In this document: positions 1 through 13,100 of the stretch, one piece after another | Layout of the letters: the number at the start of each line of letters is the position of its first letter | How positions within the stretch are numbered: the first letter of the stretch is position 1 | NCBI GenBank assembly: GCA_947846985.1 | Contig: CANTUZ010000002.1 | Span: 133,881,889 to 133,945,888 of the forward strand | Source of the DNA: Fratercula arctica | Lineage: Eukaryota > Chordata > Aves > Charadriiformes > Alcidae | Length of the DNA stretch: 64,000 nucleotides | Direction: 5' to 3' | Position numbers and translations under genes: made by a program | The notes under the pieces: model-generated | Databases searched by the model: none | What the model saw: only the letters and a program-made list of their open reading frames with translations | Told to the model about the DNA's origin: nothing

Positions 1-3000
1 AAGTTCTCCAACAGTTTTATTTTAATCTCTGGATGAAAGAATATTCTTCAGAAGAGCATTCTGTACTGTGGGTCATGCATGAATGCAGATAACCACCTCC
101 CTCAAGCTGGACACAAGAAATACAGCACTTGCTCCACCACTTGCTGACAGCACATGTGCTACAGTGGCTGACTCCCTTCACAACAGGTTGGCTCTCCTGG
201 ATCCCATTCTGAAACCTCCTCCTGCAGGATGCATTACATACAGGCTGAATACCATGTGCTTAACAGCTCTTAAATCCGTCACTAGATGACACATCCAAAG
301 TACTGCCACTTTGGTATGCAACAGCCACGCAAGTGTCCCTAGGTATGTATCCATCCCTCTCGCAAAACCTAAGAGCAGAGAAAGAGATTCACAATTTCAC
401 ACTCCCAATTACAGTGGAAATAGTGACACAGAGGAAAACCCAAGTGCCTTCGTTCTACAACCGTGTGAGCAGTCCTAGTCAACGCACTTATTCGCGGGAA
501 TAATTGCAACTCTCCTGAGAAAACCTGTAACGCTTCAGGGGCTCAGCTAGGTACAATGCTATCTGCATTTTGCTCTTAACTGTGTAACAAGATTTTTTAT
601 CAGGCTTGCAATTTATAAAAAAAATAACAAAAAAAACCAAACCAAAAAACTTCTGTAATTTTCTGCTTAAGACTGGTTTCCTCTTACTGGGATCCAATTC
701 TTTTATTCCAGGTCTTACCTGAGTGGCTCAAGCCTCTTTCAACTAATGTCTCTAAATTTGAGTTTGTCTTTTGACCCTTTGCTAGAAGGCAGTCAAACAG
801 GGAAATAACCAAACAGCCTTCTGTTGAACAGATATGATTATTTCTGTCTTTCAGTTAATTCTGGACTCTGAGTGTAAGTCAAAACCAGTAAGAGAGTTGG
901 CAAAAAGGATGTGTATGTCATTATTTAACAGCAAAAAAAAAAAAAAAGGTGTAAGAAAGCAAGATACACCATACTTGGGAACCTGTATTCTGTTGCCCTG
1001 TGGCGCAGACAGAACAAATATGAGCGGAGTTTTTAGTATGATTGTTCAAACCCTTTTCATAACTGAACAACGAACCCTCAGTGTCATCTTTTCCTATATA
1101 ACCTTCTGCTTGCATGAACCCTCCACGTAAGCTGGAGCAGATCATGTTGTATGACCTCACTCAAGACTGTACAGTATGATGACGAAATCTCTCAATTTTA
1201 CAAGTTATTTTCAAAAGAATACAATTTACAAGCCAAGTATTGGTAATTTAGGAATGTCCTCACAATCAGAATACAAACAAATAAAACCCAATAATAAAAT
1301 GCAAGAGACAAACGAACACTGAAATAGGCATTTTCATGATATGATGGGAAATTTCAGACTAAACTATCTCTGTAACCAAGGGCAAGATATTTTTTTTTTC
1401 TTTCAGTAAGCCAGAATTTGTATAGCTTTCTAAAGGTGTTACTTCTGCCATGTAAAACAACATACCACTATTCTATGTGATTTACAGTTCCTCCTTCTTC
1501 TCTTTTTGGTTCTTAGGAAATCCCAAATCCTGTTTCATGATGTATAATAAAATGGTTATAAAATTATACCAACGTTATCATTTCAGAGAGGTAATAAGAT
1601 CCCAGTGCTATCAAAGTCAGTTTTAAGAGTGCCATTTTGCAGTGATGTACAAACACACACCACTTGTTTCCGTAATTTAGCCCTTTGTAAGTATTGCACC
1701 TTGTTAATAAGGCTACTGTCTGTTTTCTTTTAACACTAAAAATTACATATAGGCAACATCATTTGTGGCTTAGAAGCACAGTATTCCGAAAGTTTTTAGG
1801 TAAACTTAATTTATTTTCTTGCATACTCAGAGCTCCTATGCCTCCAGTTGCCTGGAGGAGTGTTGAGTGTACAGGGCATACAGACAGAACTATATAAATT
1901 TATATAATGTGACCTGCTTGTCGTGCATTTTTTTTTCTGATGTGCTCAAATAAGTTCGTTTGAGCTTGATGGCAAATGGACACCTTTTACAAACCTAAGC
2001 AATGCTTTCACATGCTGAAATGTACAGTGCAACTTGTCATCTCTCTCACTTTCCCTTTGCAATGCAAAAAATAATTAAAAAAAACCCCCATTTTCTAAAT
2101 CTGCCTGGTCTTCTAAATACAAGATAAATTGCATAAAATCAGAAGACGACAGATTGTCTTACAAAGTGCGTATTTCAAACAAAGCCCTAAGAGTATCTGC
2201 TCTTGCCAAGGCCTGATTTCAGAGGAGCATAAAAATCCGTGCCTAACTTTAGAAACATGGAGAGTTTCAGCCACAAACTCCACAAGTGAAGTTAAACACC
2301 TATTTTGAGTGCTCTGATGAACCCGAGCCTACATTTTATTGTTGGAATGCCAGCAGTTCTACCTCTGCGCAGCCATGCCTGCGAATTTATAGATTACGTG
2401 CACCCCTCCACTGAAAGATTTGTTGGCATCACTGTAAGAATTAACTACTGCAGTTAAATGCTGATACTAAAACTTCTGATGCCCGGTGCTATTTACATTT
2501 TTAGGTTCTAATATTGAAGATTCTGATTTTTATTCACGACAGTATAAATATTTGGGAATTTGCAGAATGGAGTCCCTGGACATAGGAAAAAATATTATGG
2601 ACCAAGAATACAAAAAAAAAAGGAAAAATTTGAGAATTTGCATATGTATTTCTTCAAAATACTACTTAACATGGTTCAATAAAACCTTGGGTTTACTGAA
2701 GCGGATAACTTTTGCGGATATGAAAAAAAAAAAAAAGTGGTGGGATGTTTTCTTTGAATTTCATGTAGACTTAGCACTTTGCAAGGTAGAGCACTCAACA
2801 CCTCCAGAATATCATGCTAACATATTATTTTTTTGATTGCTGAAGTAATTTGTTAAGAAACAATCCAATTAGAGACAAAGTATGCTTTCACCAAGCAACT
2901 ACATAAACAAGAAACCTTTATGTTTACAGTAGATCCTGAAAAATTTATACAAATGTATAGATTTATAATATAATTAGTTTACGGTTCAAGCTCATTTTAT

Positions 3001-6000
3001 ATATTTTTTTATCATCTAACATCCTTTTTTTTTCTCTTTGGAACTTTATAAGCTATAGCATTAAGTTAGACCATATTCACTAATTAGTGCTTTGTTTTAA
3101 TTTTAATGACATATTGCTCTTTAAATTTTGCCCAGAATAGAAAAAAAAAAAAAAATCAGTTTCTTAGACATCTTCCATTCAAATAAACCTGCATCCTGCC
3201 TTTACAGCCCTCTTACATTCCCTGAGGAAATCTGTATTAACTTTTTTTTTTTTTCTGTCTTCCCAAGGCAGTTTTTTACAAACATTTTACTACTTTTTGT
3301 TTATCTGACCATTGCACATCATACACTAATTGCTGCAGGGTGTAACATACTAAGATAAGGACCCCAAAGCCAAACCTGATTTTTTTAAGAGGATTGGCAA
3401 ATGGCAAACACTAACATTCAAACATTTTAAAATGTTCAAGTCCATCTTTTGCATTGAATTACATGAAGAATTTGGATTTAATCTCAAAAGCCTCCCTCAT
3501 TCAGTATAATCTTGTGTATACGCCCAAGTAATAGGAAAGCTGAAACAGCATTTCTACTGCTAAATGAATTTCCCTCAAGGGTATATGAGAGATCTCACAT
3601 TCAGATTCAAACACAGTAGGAAAAAAATTCTTGGTGTTAAGACGTATTAAAAAAAAGCAGAACACTGGCTTGTTACTAAATTTATCCATTCCCTTACATT
3701 CCATCAGCTAACTGGCCAAATGAGTTGTTGCTGTGCGTATGAGCAAGCACAGGAGCAAACCATATTTTATTTTGCTTGGTGCCATCAGAAACAGACTGAT
3801 TTCTGTTTCCAGAGTCTTTCTGGATTGCTATTAAAAATGGTCTGGGTGAAGCACAAAGAACAGGATTAGTGTTTTTCGTACTGAGGAGTAAACTCCAAAA
3901 GTTGCAAGTGGAAGATACACATCTTCTTCAATCTTGCATTTGGATGGAAGCGAGAGGGAGCATGGTCAATGCGAAAGCACTGCACGCAGTCTAAGATGGA
4001 AAACCCATCTCAAGTGGGCAATATCCACTCTAGCTGTACATGGCCTTTTTTGCAATCTTGAAGCTTTTCAAGCTCTGCATAGATGCAGACAAGGGGCTGC
4101 TTACATCTAGCAGATACAGAATGTATTTAAACCCTCAGCTCGATTAATTTTTGCTCATGACTTACTTTCTAGCTATTTTGCTAAAGGTGCCCTAAAACTC
4201 TCCTGAACTTATACCAGAACAAAATCTATGCTACGATGCTTTGCAACAGCCCACAGTTATTTACCAGAAAAATCCTGACAATTCAGTCCCATACTCCCTA
4301 CAGGTCTCAGTTCCAGTGCTACCACCTTCCAGGAAGACTGAATAAAGTGTAAATATAAGACCAAGATGAGACTCTACAAATGTTTCCTTATCAAAATATT
4401 TCTAAGAAAAGGCGCAGGACGACTTTCTCCAACAGATGACTGGAGTTTTGAACCAACGGACCTCACTGGCAACCTCTTCTGTCTCCACACACGGCTAGCA
4501 AGCTTTCCTGTTTCTGCAATGGTGTTTCAACATATTTACAGGCAGGGAAAGAAAGAAACTGCTTTGTATTGCCACACGTCGAGCAATTGTCCTGAATTCT
4601 CAGGAGGGCCACTCTAGCTGGTCCCAGGCCGTGGCAAGAACTAGAAAACTATGCCGATGCACTAGATCAGAATGAATGAAAAAATAAAAGTCAGTGACAA
4701 GGACACCTGGGATGTTGCATGGAGCTGGAATCCGTTCTTCCATGCAGGTTCTACAAGAACTTCTGGCTAAAGCTTTGCCTCCTGTTGTGTCGCCTACCTA
4801 GTCGTTACCTTAAAAAACAAAGGGGAGAAGGAATGAATAAAGTGACGCCGGTGAGAGCGAATGGGTGCAAGGAATCTGTAGATCATTAAAGAGCCAACGT
4901 TCATACCAACCTAATGACTTGGAAAAAGTAATTCAACAGACAGGCATTCTGCCAAGCTTATTCACACAAGCAGGGCTTACAGGTCTGGCTTAGACGACAA
5001 TGGGTACCTGCTAGGTGACGACTGGTATTGGTTAAAAGTAAGTGTAAACCCGCAAATTGGAATGGCAGAGTTTTTGCTCACTTTGCATCTTTTGTATCCT
5101 GTCACATTTGTGCAAGGCACTAGAGAATCAGGCACATTGTTTTGGGTGGAAAGCATTGTACGACTAAGATGATCCGAGTTTCTCACATCCAATAGCTTCA
5201 TACAGGAGCAGCTGGAGCACAGCCACATTTTTTAAATTGCCAATAAAGTTTCCCACTTCTAAAATTATCTCCTTTTCCAGATCTTTTGGGGGATGGGGAA
5301 GTGGGAGATATAGCTTTGTTATAGCAAGAAAACTCCTAAAGAAAAATATTTGGGATCTATACAGTTTATCTCCACTCTGATACTGATGCTGGCAATTTCT
5401 GTTACCAGCATCATAAGTGGTTAAACCCAATAAAATAGATCCTTCCATTTTTATATCTCAAGGGGAAGTTCTGGCTCTTGACATATAGGAACCCACGTCC
5501 AAATCCCAGTAGCACATAGAGACTGCGTGACACGTTCAGGCCATTCTTTCTGACTTCACCGGGAGGTCAGAGACAATGACCTACCTCCCACAGAGACACT
5601 GAAAATAGGGGAAATGGCACGTTCGATGACGATAAATGACCAAAGCATTCAGGCCAGCTCTTCCTTGGGAAAACAAAGAAATCTGACTCTTTTGGAGAGG
5701 CTGATGCAGAAGTGTGAGATGAATCGGACGTTAGGAGGGCAGCGATGCAGCTTAAAGCAACACTGAAGCAAGAGACTGAAAAATGGAAGAGGTTATTCCA
5801 GATTCCGCTCGGTTCTGCCAGCACAGGAAAGGCTTTGCTGACATTTCTGTTCATGCTGGGTGTGACAGGAGGCTGAAAGGGACCTTGGTGGGTGCCGAAA
5901 TGCTCATGTCACGTGAAGATTTGGAGTCCAAAGCACAAAGTGACAAGTGAACGCTTCATGCAGGTCCAGCCGGCCGTGCCTTCTCGCTGTCGCTGGCCAT

Positions 6001-6839
6001 GGACGAGACACGGTAACTCAGGGAGTGCCTGCTTTTGAATCAAAATGCCACAGCCGTAAGATGCAAAACTGATTTAATATAAACTGCTGATTAACGGTTG
6101 TGTAAAAAATACTGGTAATTTAGCTTTGTCCTGGCAGGATTTATCAGCTGTCTTCTGTTCTCTGTTTTGTTAACACCAACTTTCTAGCCCATTTTGATGA
6201 TTTGTGGCTTTTTGTGCCTCTACAAAATCCATATCAAATTTTTACCAGCGGGCAGTCTGGTCTGGCAGCAAAACCATTCTTCTGTGCGGAAGTTTATAAA
6301 GAATAATCTTATTACAATAATTCGTAAAGTGCCCTCAGGAAAGGTGCTCACAATGCCATGACATTATAGAAACAATATACAATCTGATACATAATTTTCA
6401 AAAAAATCCTCCAAAGCAAATAGGGAAAATATAAAAGGAGGGAACAACAAATACGTAGGCAAATACTGTCAGACTAACAATAGTCAAATTAATTATGGAA
6501 CGCTTTATAATTAGTCCTGGAGTGCTTGTAAAAATGGAGGGGCAAATGGGCAGGAGTATCTTGGAGAAGTCCCACATTTTCTAAGTTCTACCAAAGTAAA
6601 TATACCCTCAGCAAGCTCAGTGTTTGAAGATGAAATGACTATGAATTACTAGGAGGTATTTTACTAAGGAAATTGAATAAAATACAACATCCAAAGAAAA
6701 CCCACAACCCACATTTTACCAAGAGGAAAGACAATAAACCAGTGGCTGTGTATATCCACTGGCCTTTAGTGTCTTGTTTTATATTCATAAAGAAAACAAT
6801 CTTTCTCCTCCTCTCTCTGTTGATCCCAGATTTTTATAT

Positions 6840-6878
6840 ATATATAAAACTATTTAATAGATATATAGTTTTATATAT
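6840..6878. repeat. AT-rich inverted repeat, 14-bp perfect stem
   Basis: ATATATAAAACTAT at 6840-6853 is the exact reverse complement of 6865-6878, separated by 11 bases. It lies in a longer TA/CA-rich stretch (about 6834-6920) and may be a decayed microsatellite. Confidence 0.75.
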
Positions 6879-7871
6879 CTATAAAAAACTACTCATACAC
6901 ACACATATGTGTATATATATCTCAGGGTCTTACTAGATTTCAGAGTCTATTTTTCTTTTTTTTTTTTTTATTTTTAAATGACTTAGGAACATAATTGGGC
7001 AAAAAAAATCAAGTAATTGCGTGCATGCAAGCATGTCTTGCCACTTGTGCATGTAAATTACACAATTTATAAACAACTGCAGAAATAGCATGCTCAAATT
7101 AGGCACCTGATTGCCCAATTAACTTGTTCAAAGAAAATCAGATGATAACCTTCGGTAGCTCCTGTTATACATTTTACTTCTCAGTACTACTTTGCTGATT
7201 TCGTAGTGTATATTCTAAATAACTGCATTGTTATTTTGTGCTTTTACATGGGCGTAAGCAGCGATGCACGCTTAATAAAGCTATCAAGTGAACTTTGGAC
7301 CAGATTTCAGAAAGCTGCCTGGATACCTAGAATCCCTTATTTCAGTCAGAATGAGCCTGCTTAGATAACTAAAAAAAAAAATTAATAGATCTGGTCTGAT
7401 TTCAAATGGTATAAAAAAAAAAATCGAGGAATTTGTGGGCCTTCATGCCTCTATTAATAGGTGAAGTTTTGCTTCTGTGTCTTTGATTTTAAGGTGTCTT
7501 GTTTTGTTTAATAGGCAAGTATTGTTTAACCATATACATTCATACCCTAATAAATCCTTACTTTATTTTTGCACTGAAATAATTGTTAATTAACGGTAAT
7601 TCGATACAAGTTGAGCCAGAACACCAGCTTGCCGCATTCTGGTGTGTGCTTTCTAACAGGCAGAGAACGTAAAGTACCCAAATCTATCCAGGTACTGCAA
7701 GTAGAGAAACTTGGTCATTTGTGTATCAAAATGAGTCAAGAAACGGACTTTTACCATAAATACGTTGCTCCTTTGCTGTTGTACTTCTTTTTCTGAGATG
7801 ATGTTGTGGAAAGGGGGTATTTCCTTTTTCCCCACCTATTTTTTGCATCAAATAAATCTTAGTAACTTTAA

Positions 7872-7884
7872 GGGGGGGGGGGGG
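7872..7884. repeat. 13-base G homopolymer
   Basis: An uninterrupted run of 13 G on the plus strand (C on the ZNF704 strand). Runs this long are often miscounted in assemblies. Confidence 0.9.
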
Positions 7885-8493
7885 AAGCTGAGCAAACCAT
7901 TATCTTAACAACACTCTCTCAAATAAGAGAAAAGGAAGCAAGAGCAGAACTGCTGGGCTGGATCATGTCCCTGAATAGGTTTTACATATCATCCTGGTGG
8001 CTGCATTTACCAGGTCTTTATAGGCCTCCTGCAGCAACAGACGTGCTGGTCCGACTGTTCCTCCTCCCTTGGAAACAGGAGAGCGCTAAGAAAAGCTACT
8101 GGAGCCCCATTATATTCTTATGGGTTTCAATCAAGCATTGCTGGATTTCTTCCCTCAACTTCTTGTTGCAACTGTATCTGCTGGTGACTTTCCGTTGCTG
8201 CTTTTCTTCCTCGAGAGGATCAAAATCCAATTTGGTACTTGAATTACTTTGTTCCACTCCACCGGTCTGTGCCTGGTTTAAACACCTTCCAGGAGCGCTG
8301 CTTGTCCTTCTTGCAAACTAAGACTTTGCTTTTCTCCTATAAACAAACAAAAGAAAATCCCAACTCCTCCCCTGGCCCCCTTTCCAAAAATATAATATAA
8401 TCATGATCATTTGTATCAGGAGAATTACTCTGCAGTCTCCAGTCTTAGTACAGCTTTTGTTGAGTAAACTGTAGCTTATACAACTCAGAAGTG

Positions 8494-8499
8494 TTTATT
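8494..8499 (-). promoter_or_regulatory. candidate poly(A) signal AATAAA
   Basis: This is the first AATAAA on the minus strand after the ZNF704 stop, about 485 bases into the 3' UTR, followed by TGTAT-containing sequence. The next is at 7562-7567. This gene family often uses long 3' UTRs, so this one may be a proximal or unused site. Confidence 0.25.
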
Positions 8500-8983
8500 A
8501 GAAAGCTTTCAAAAAGAGATCTTCCTTTCAGGAAAAGAAAAATTGTTCAGTTTAGCAAATACAGACGTTCACAGCACAGAGACTGAAATGGTTAAAAATG
8601 ATCCTAAGGAGCAAGTAGCTCAGAGTTAGCAAAAAAAATAACTTTTTCCTTTCTTTTACAGGAAAACACTAATAGCTGCTCTGGTTTCCATACTTAGTAA
8701 GACAGAATTTTGTTGTATGTTCTTGGTTTTGCTTTTTTTTTTTTTTTCTCTATTGCTCCACACAGGTTTTGATTAGTGCTTCTCCTTGGCTACAAGTGCT
8801 TCACTTTGAAATACAAAGCTTTTTTAAAAAAAAAAACAACACACACCCCCCAAAAAACAACAAAAAACCCCTCCAAACACCACATCACTGGAGGGTAAGC
8901 GGGACGTGATACAGTGCAGCTGCAGCAATCTGGTTCTGCTGTTGTCCTCCCCCATCCCCAAATCCTCTGCATAATTTCAATCT

Positions 8984-9095
8984 TTAGTCGATGAACCTTT
9001 GGCAGGCCTTCTTCCACCGGCAGGCAGTGCACCACATATCTCTGTTCTCCATCCCATAGACCTTCCGACACTTTTTCCCCTCCCCTCTAGGCTTC
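8984..9095 (-). CDS. ZNF704: ZNF704 terminal coding exon, C-clamp
   Basis: The coding part is 112 bp: one base (G) completing Arg in the family alignment, 36 codons and a TAA stop at 8986-8984. The acceptor follows a strong pyrimidine tract (TTCCCTTTCTCTCTGACAG). Protein: [36 protein letters not shown]. Cys9, Cys22, Cys25 and Cys31 give C-x12-C-x2-C-x5-C, the C-clamp also found in long TCF isoforms, SLC2A4RG and ZNF395; it binds zinc and contacts GC-rich DNA. The M-E-N-R-D-M-W variant is the main reason for choosing ZNF704. A long minus-strand open frame at 8790-9071 covers the same bases in a wrong frame. The exon continues as 3' UTR below 8984. Confidence 0.93.
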
Positions 9096-9496
9096 CTGTC
9101 AGAGAGAAAGGGAAGCCGGTTAACGAGATGCTTTCATAGCTTTGCTTCATCACCCTAAGATCAGGACAACAATCCCAATGGAGCGTAGCAGGCAGAGAGC
9201 CCCCCGCGTTTCAAAGGGATTTGGGTTGTTTTCAGTCAACCGGGAACTGACAAAACAGAGACACATGGCCATGACTCCACAGCTCCGAGGGACCAGTCCA
9301 TCTCCTTGCCTGGCTTCTACAGCCTCTGCAGCAGCTGCTGAGCCCTCTCCTCTGCTCCAGGGCTGATCCCAGGAACATAAAGCCCTGACTTTAGCCAGCG
9401 GCTAAACCCAGTCTAGATAAATGGTATTTTAGCCACAGGAAGTGCCAAACCGCAATGGACAGTCACAGCTATTCTATAGTGCAGTCCAGGTCATGT

Positions 9497-10120
9497 CAGG
9501 CAGAAAGTCCAGAAAGCGTCCTGGGCTGCATCAAAAGAAGCCTGGCCAGCAGGTCGAGGGAGGTGATTCTGCCTCTCTGCTGTGCTCTGGTGAGACCCCA
9601 CCTGGAGTACTGCGTCCAGCTCCAAGAGTCCTCAGCACAGGAAGGACATGGACCTGTTGGAACGGGTCCAGAGGAGGGCCATGAGGATGATCAGAGGGCT
9701 GGAGCACCTCTCCTATGAGGACAGGCTGAGAGAGTTGGGGTTGTTCAGCCTGGAGAAGAGAAGGCTCTAGGGAGACCTTATAGTGGCCTTCCAGTACCTA
9801 AAGGGGGCCTACAGGAAGGATGGGGAGGGACTCTTTATCAGGGAGTGTAATGATAGGATGAGGGGTAACAGTTTTAAACTGAAGGAGGGTAGATTTAGAT
9901 TAGATATCAGGAAGAAATTCTTTACTGTGAGGGTGGTGAGGCACTGGAACAGGTTGCCCAGGGAAGCTGTGGATGCCCCATCCCTGGAAGTGTTCCGAGA
10001 CCAGGCTGGATGGGGCTTTGAGCAGCCTGGTCTAGTGGGAGGTGTCCCTGCCCAAGGCAGGGGGGTTGGAACTAGGTGATCTTTAAGGTCCCTTCCAACC
10101 CAAGCCCTTCTGTGATTCTA
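9497..10120 (+). mobile_element. CR1 LINE, 5'-truncated 3' fragment
   Basis: Encodes the end of CR1 ORF2 on the plus strand: CTGGGCTGCATCAAAAGAAG, then [14 protein letters not shown] and F-R-L-D-I-R-K-K-F-F-T-V-R-V-V-R-H-W-N-R-L-P sequence, followed by the 3' end GATCTTTAAGGTCCCTTCCA and TGTGATTCTA. Frame changes and an in-frame TAG (in GGCTCTAGGGAGACC) show that it is dead. It lies antisense in ZNF704 intronic sequence about 400 bp from the last exon. Confidence 0.93.
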
Positions 10121-13100
10121 AGTCCTCTTTGCTCTAGAGCTGTGGTATAAATATTTTGCGTAGCTCTGAGCAGCAGACCTTGACTACCAGCAGATAGCAG
10201 CTATGCAGAAGGGAAAAGCTACCGGCTCCGATGCTTTGCCGGTCCTTCCTGCATGGCTTGCTCTGAGCTCACTGACTGAAAAACAACAAAGTGATTGAAA
10301 TCAAGTTTTAACCCTTGCCCTCATCTGCAGCATGTTCACGTGTACCCCTTCTCTGTCCTCCCCAAAGTCAGCAAGGAAAGGCAGTATTGGCTTTTAAAGC
10401 TGTAACGATTGTCATGTTTTCCATCTTATAACAACACTCAGAAGTTCACAAGCTTAGAAAATGATCAAAGTAACTGTTAAAATGGAACTTTTTTTAATTC
10501 AACGCATAGCAAGCCAGCAAACCTGAGGAGCAATACCACAACAAGTAACCCAACGCTCGCTACAGCAGTGCCCTCTGTCCTGGCATCTTTACATCAAATA
10601 ACCGTCCAGACAGAATTGCTTAATATCCATATTACATGCTGCATAGCACCCATGGGAATTGCCTGGTGATTCCTCTCTTGCATACCTATGCATTTTGTTT
10701 GATTACTGAACATTCATTAATGGGCACAATCCATGAATTGGGAAGGTCCTAAGTTTGGTTTGTAGCATATACAATGCTCTGAGAGTCGTGAAGAAAATGA
10801 AAAACATGAAATCTTCCTTTTGTGTCATTTTAGGGTACAGTCACCTTTAAGACTGTGAGAAATAAGGAGTTTCTTTACTGTAAGAAATTTAACATCACAC
10901 TTTGATTTTTTAACATAACTTTTCGAACACTTTTAAAGCAGGCAATCAGTTAGCTTTAATGGAAGTGAACGTAGCTTACGTCTAGGAAGACAAGGTATAA
11001 AAAGCTTCGCTTTGATCTAGTTTATCTAGTTGATCTAGTAAAATGCGGTTTCTTATAATTCAGCTGAAACCAAGCAGCATACTGACTGAATGGGGATGAA
11101 TGCTCACGACAGCCCAGCCTTTCAGGGGAAAAAAAGCAAAGCCCCGTCATGAAGGTCAGGATGCTTCAGCTGGAGCAGTGAATTTGGGCAGCGTCGCTTT
11201 ACAGGGCAATTTAGATCCGCAGCTGAGCTCCAGCCGTGCCTGGCGTAAGGCCGGCAGTTTTGCTTCACAGCCCGCCTTTTTCATTTCGCAACAGCTCACT
11301 TTTCCCCCGGACTTTACTTTTGATGGTAATGAAAAGCAAAATAGGTCCAGAGCCCTTACTCTGAAGCGTTCTAGTAAGAAACTGCCTGACAATCGCAATC
11401 ACCGTTGGTGGTGTGGTTTTTTTCTGTTTCTTTGGCCACTGACATCTTATTTACTAAATGCCCTTTGGGTCCGGAGGCTGCTGGCCTGTCAGCAGGAGCT
11501 AATGGTCCCGTACCTCAAGCCAAATGCTACTCTAGGCGGTGATGAAAGAACTGTGTGGGACTGTTTCTGCTCTCCACTCCCTGCAGGACGATTATGAGTT
11601 GGTGAGACCTGTCAATACAGACAAAAAAGCTGCTTATGAAGAACATACACATACCAATCCAGTACAAACACTTTTCCCAGAAAATGCAGTTCATGATGCA
11701 CGGTGGAAAGGTTATTTTATCACATACAACATAAGTTGTAGGTCTATTTAGAAAGACGACCATTTAGCATTAGGTACGTTATATTAGTTCCATTACATTT
11801 CCCTGTACTTCCAGTCATCCGAACAGAGCAAACCAGAACACAGATCAGCATCATTTCAGGTTTTGGGAAATAGAGAAAATGCATTCATTCGTATTTAACA
11901 ACTCTGAGCGGCTCTTACGAAAACTTTCTCCAATTTAAACAGAGAAAATAACCGGAAAAATAAACTCCACCCTGTGCTGAGATCAATACCAATAACCCCC
12001 AGTGAACTAAAGGCATTTCAGGTGTTGCTCCTGTCTGTGACACACCGCTCTTTGCGGAGAGACAAAGAAGGGGCTTTGCTGCAGGGCAGTTACGATGCGG
12101 CCCTCAAGGTTTCACTGGGAGCGCAGGGCGGCCCTTCTGATCAAGGCTGCTCACAAGATACACTGGATTATTTCCTTTCTTCTGCACTGTAAACCTCAGC
12201 AGGTGTCCTCTTTTGCGAATGTTCCCCAGTGAAAGGTTTAGTTTGGTCTTCTGACTTTCCAAATAAGCCTCCTACATGAGCCTGGGGGTTGGCAACATTA
12301 TTTGAGTAATCGCATGGCACAAAGCTTGGCCTTAAATAATTCCTAAACTATTTAGTGCTAGGGTCTTCTTTTGTTCCTGAGTAAAGGCCACAACCACTTT
12401 ACATCTAAAACACCTGAAAAAATTTTACAAACACTCATTTTTTTGTTACGTACAGAACGTAGCAAGCTTCATTTGGGCATCTGGTGCAGGGAGTCACTGC
12501 CTCCTGCAGCCAGGAACTGCAGATATTGTCATCGTTCCCTGCACTGCTACGGCTTTTCACTCCTGCCCTTTTGAAGTCTCACAATATCTGGAAGAATGGG
12601 AACTGAGCTGACTTGAAGAGAGTTACTGAATGTGCTTTGATTTTTGATATAAAGTCTATTTTATAGCTACTCCACAGTAGCAAAAAACTAACTAACACCT
12701 GTAATGGAGTGCAGACACTCTTTCAACTTTTACTCTTGGCTGGTAACTACAGAAATTTCTGATTTAACTGCATGCGCAGCTCACACTCTGAACAAGTTTG
12801 GCCCTTATATGAAATATATCTCCAAAATTTGAAAGAAATTTCCTCTCTCTCTGCCTGCCTACCCTAAATCATGTTTTAAACACCCAGAGGCCACCCTGGC
12901 TCCTTCTGTCCTATCACTCCACGATACTCAGGGCAGCTTGTCACCTACTACTTTTTTCCCTGCCTTTTATCAACCACTTCCCTTGTTTTACCTACGCATG
13001 ATTGAAACACTGAAGATAAAATGCAAAGCACTAACACTTTCCTCGTCTTTGGCATTTACCACACACTGCATGGTTTTCCAGTCACTACTGGCAACCAGAG

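Larger units (their letters stand above)
1..8983 (-). other. ZNF704: ZNF704 3' UTR and downstream DNA, boundary not resolved
   Basis: No further coding exon, tRNA or recognisable transposon is seen here. The proximal part must be the 3' UTR of ZNF704; how far it runs cannot be told from sequence alone. AATAAA on the minus strand occurs at 8494-8499 and again at 7562-7567, among others farther down. The region holds many A and T runs, a 13-G homopolymer at 7872-7884 and an AT-rich hairpin at 6840-6878. Open frames of 60-118 codons are scattered over both strands with no family match or codon bias I can recognise. Confidence 0.6.

Noticed and set aside
8790..9071. 93-codon minus-strand open frame
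   Set aside because: It overlaps the ZNF704 C-clamp exon but in the wrong frame; the correct frame gives the C-x12-C-x2-C-x5-C motif and a TAA at 8986-8984.
9442..10079. Several plus-strand open frames that might be taken as genes
   Set aside because: They are pieces of a 5'-truncated CR1 ORF2 in more than one frame.
11100..11597. 165-codon plus-strand open frame in a ZNF704 intron
   Set aside because: No family, no promoter or splice support, and antisense frames are open over part of it as well; best explained by chance.
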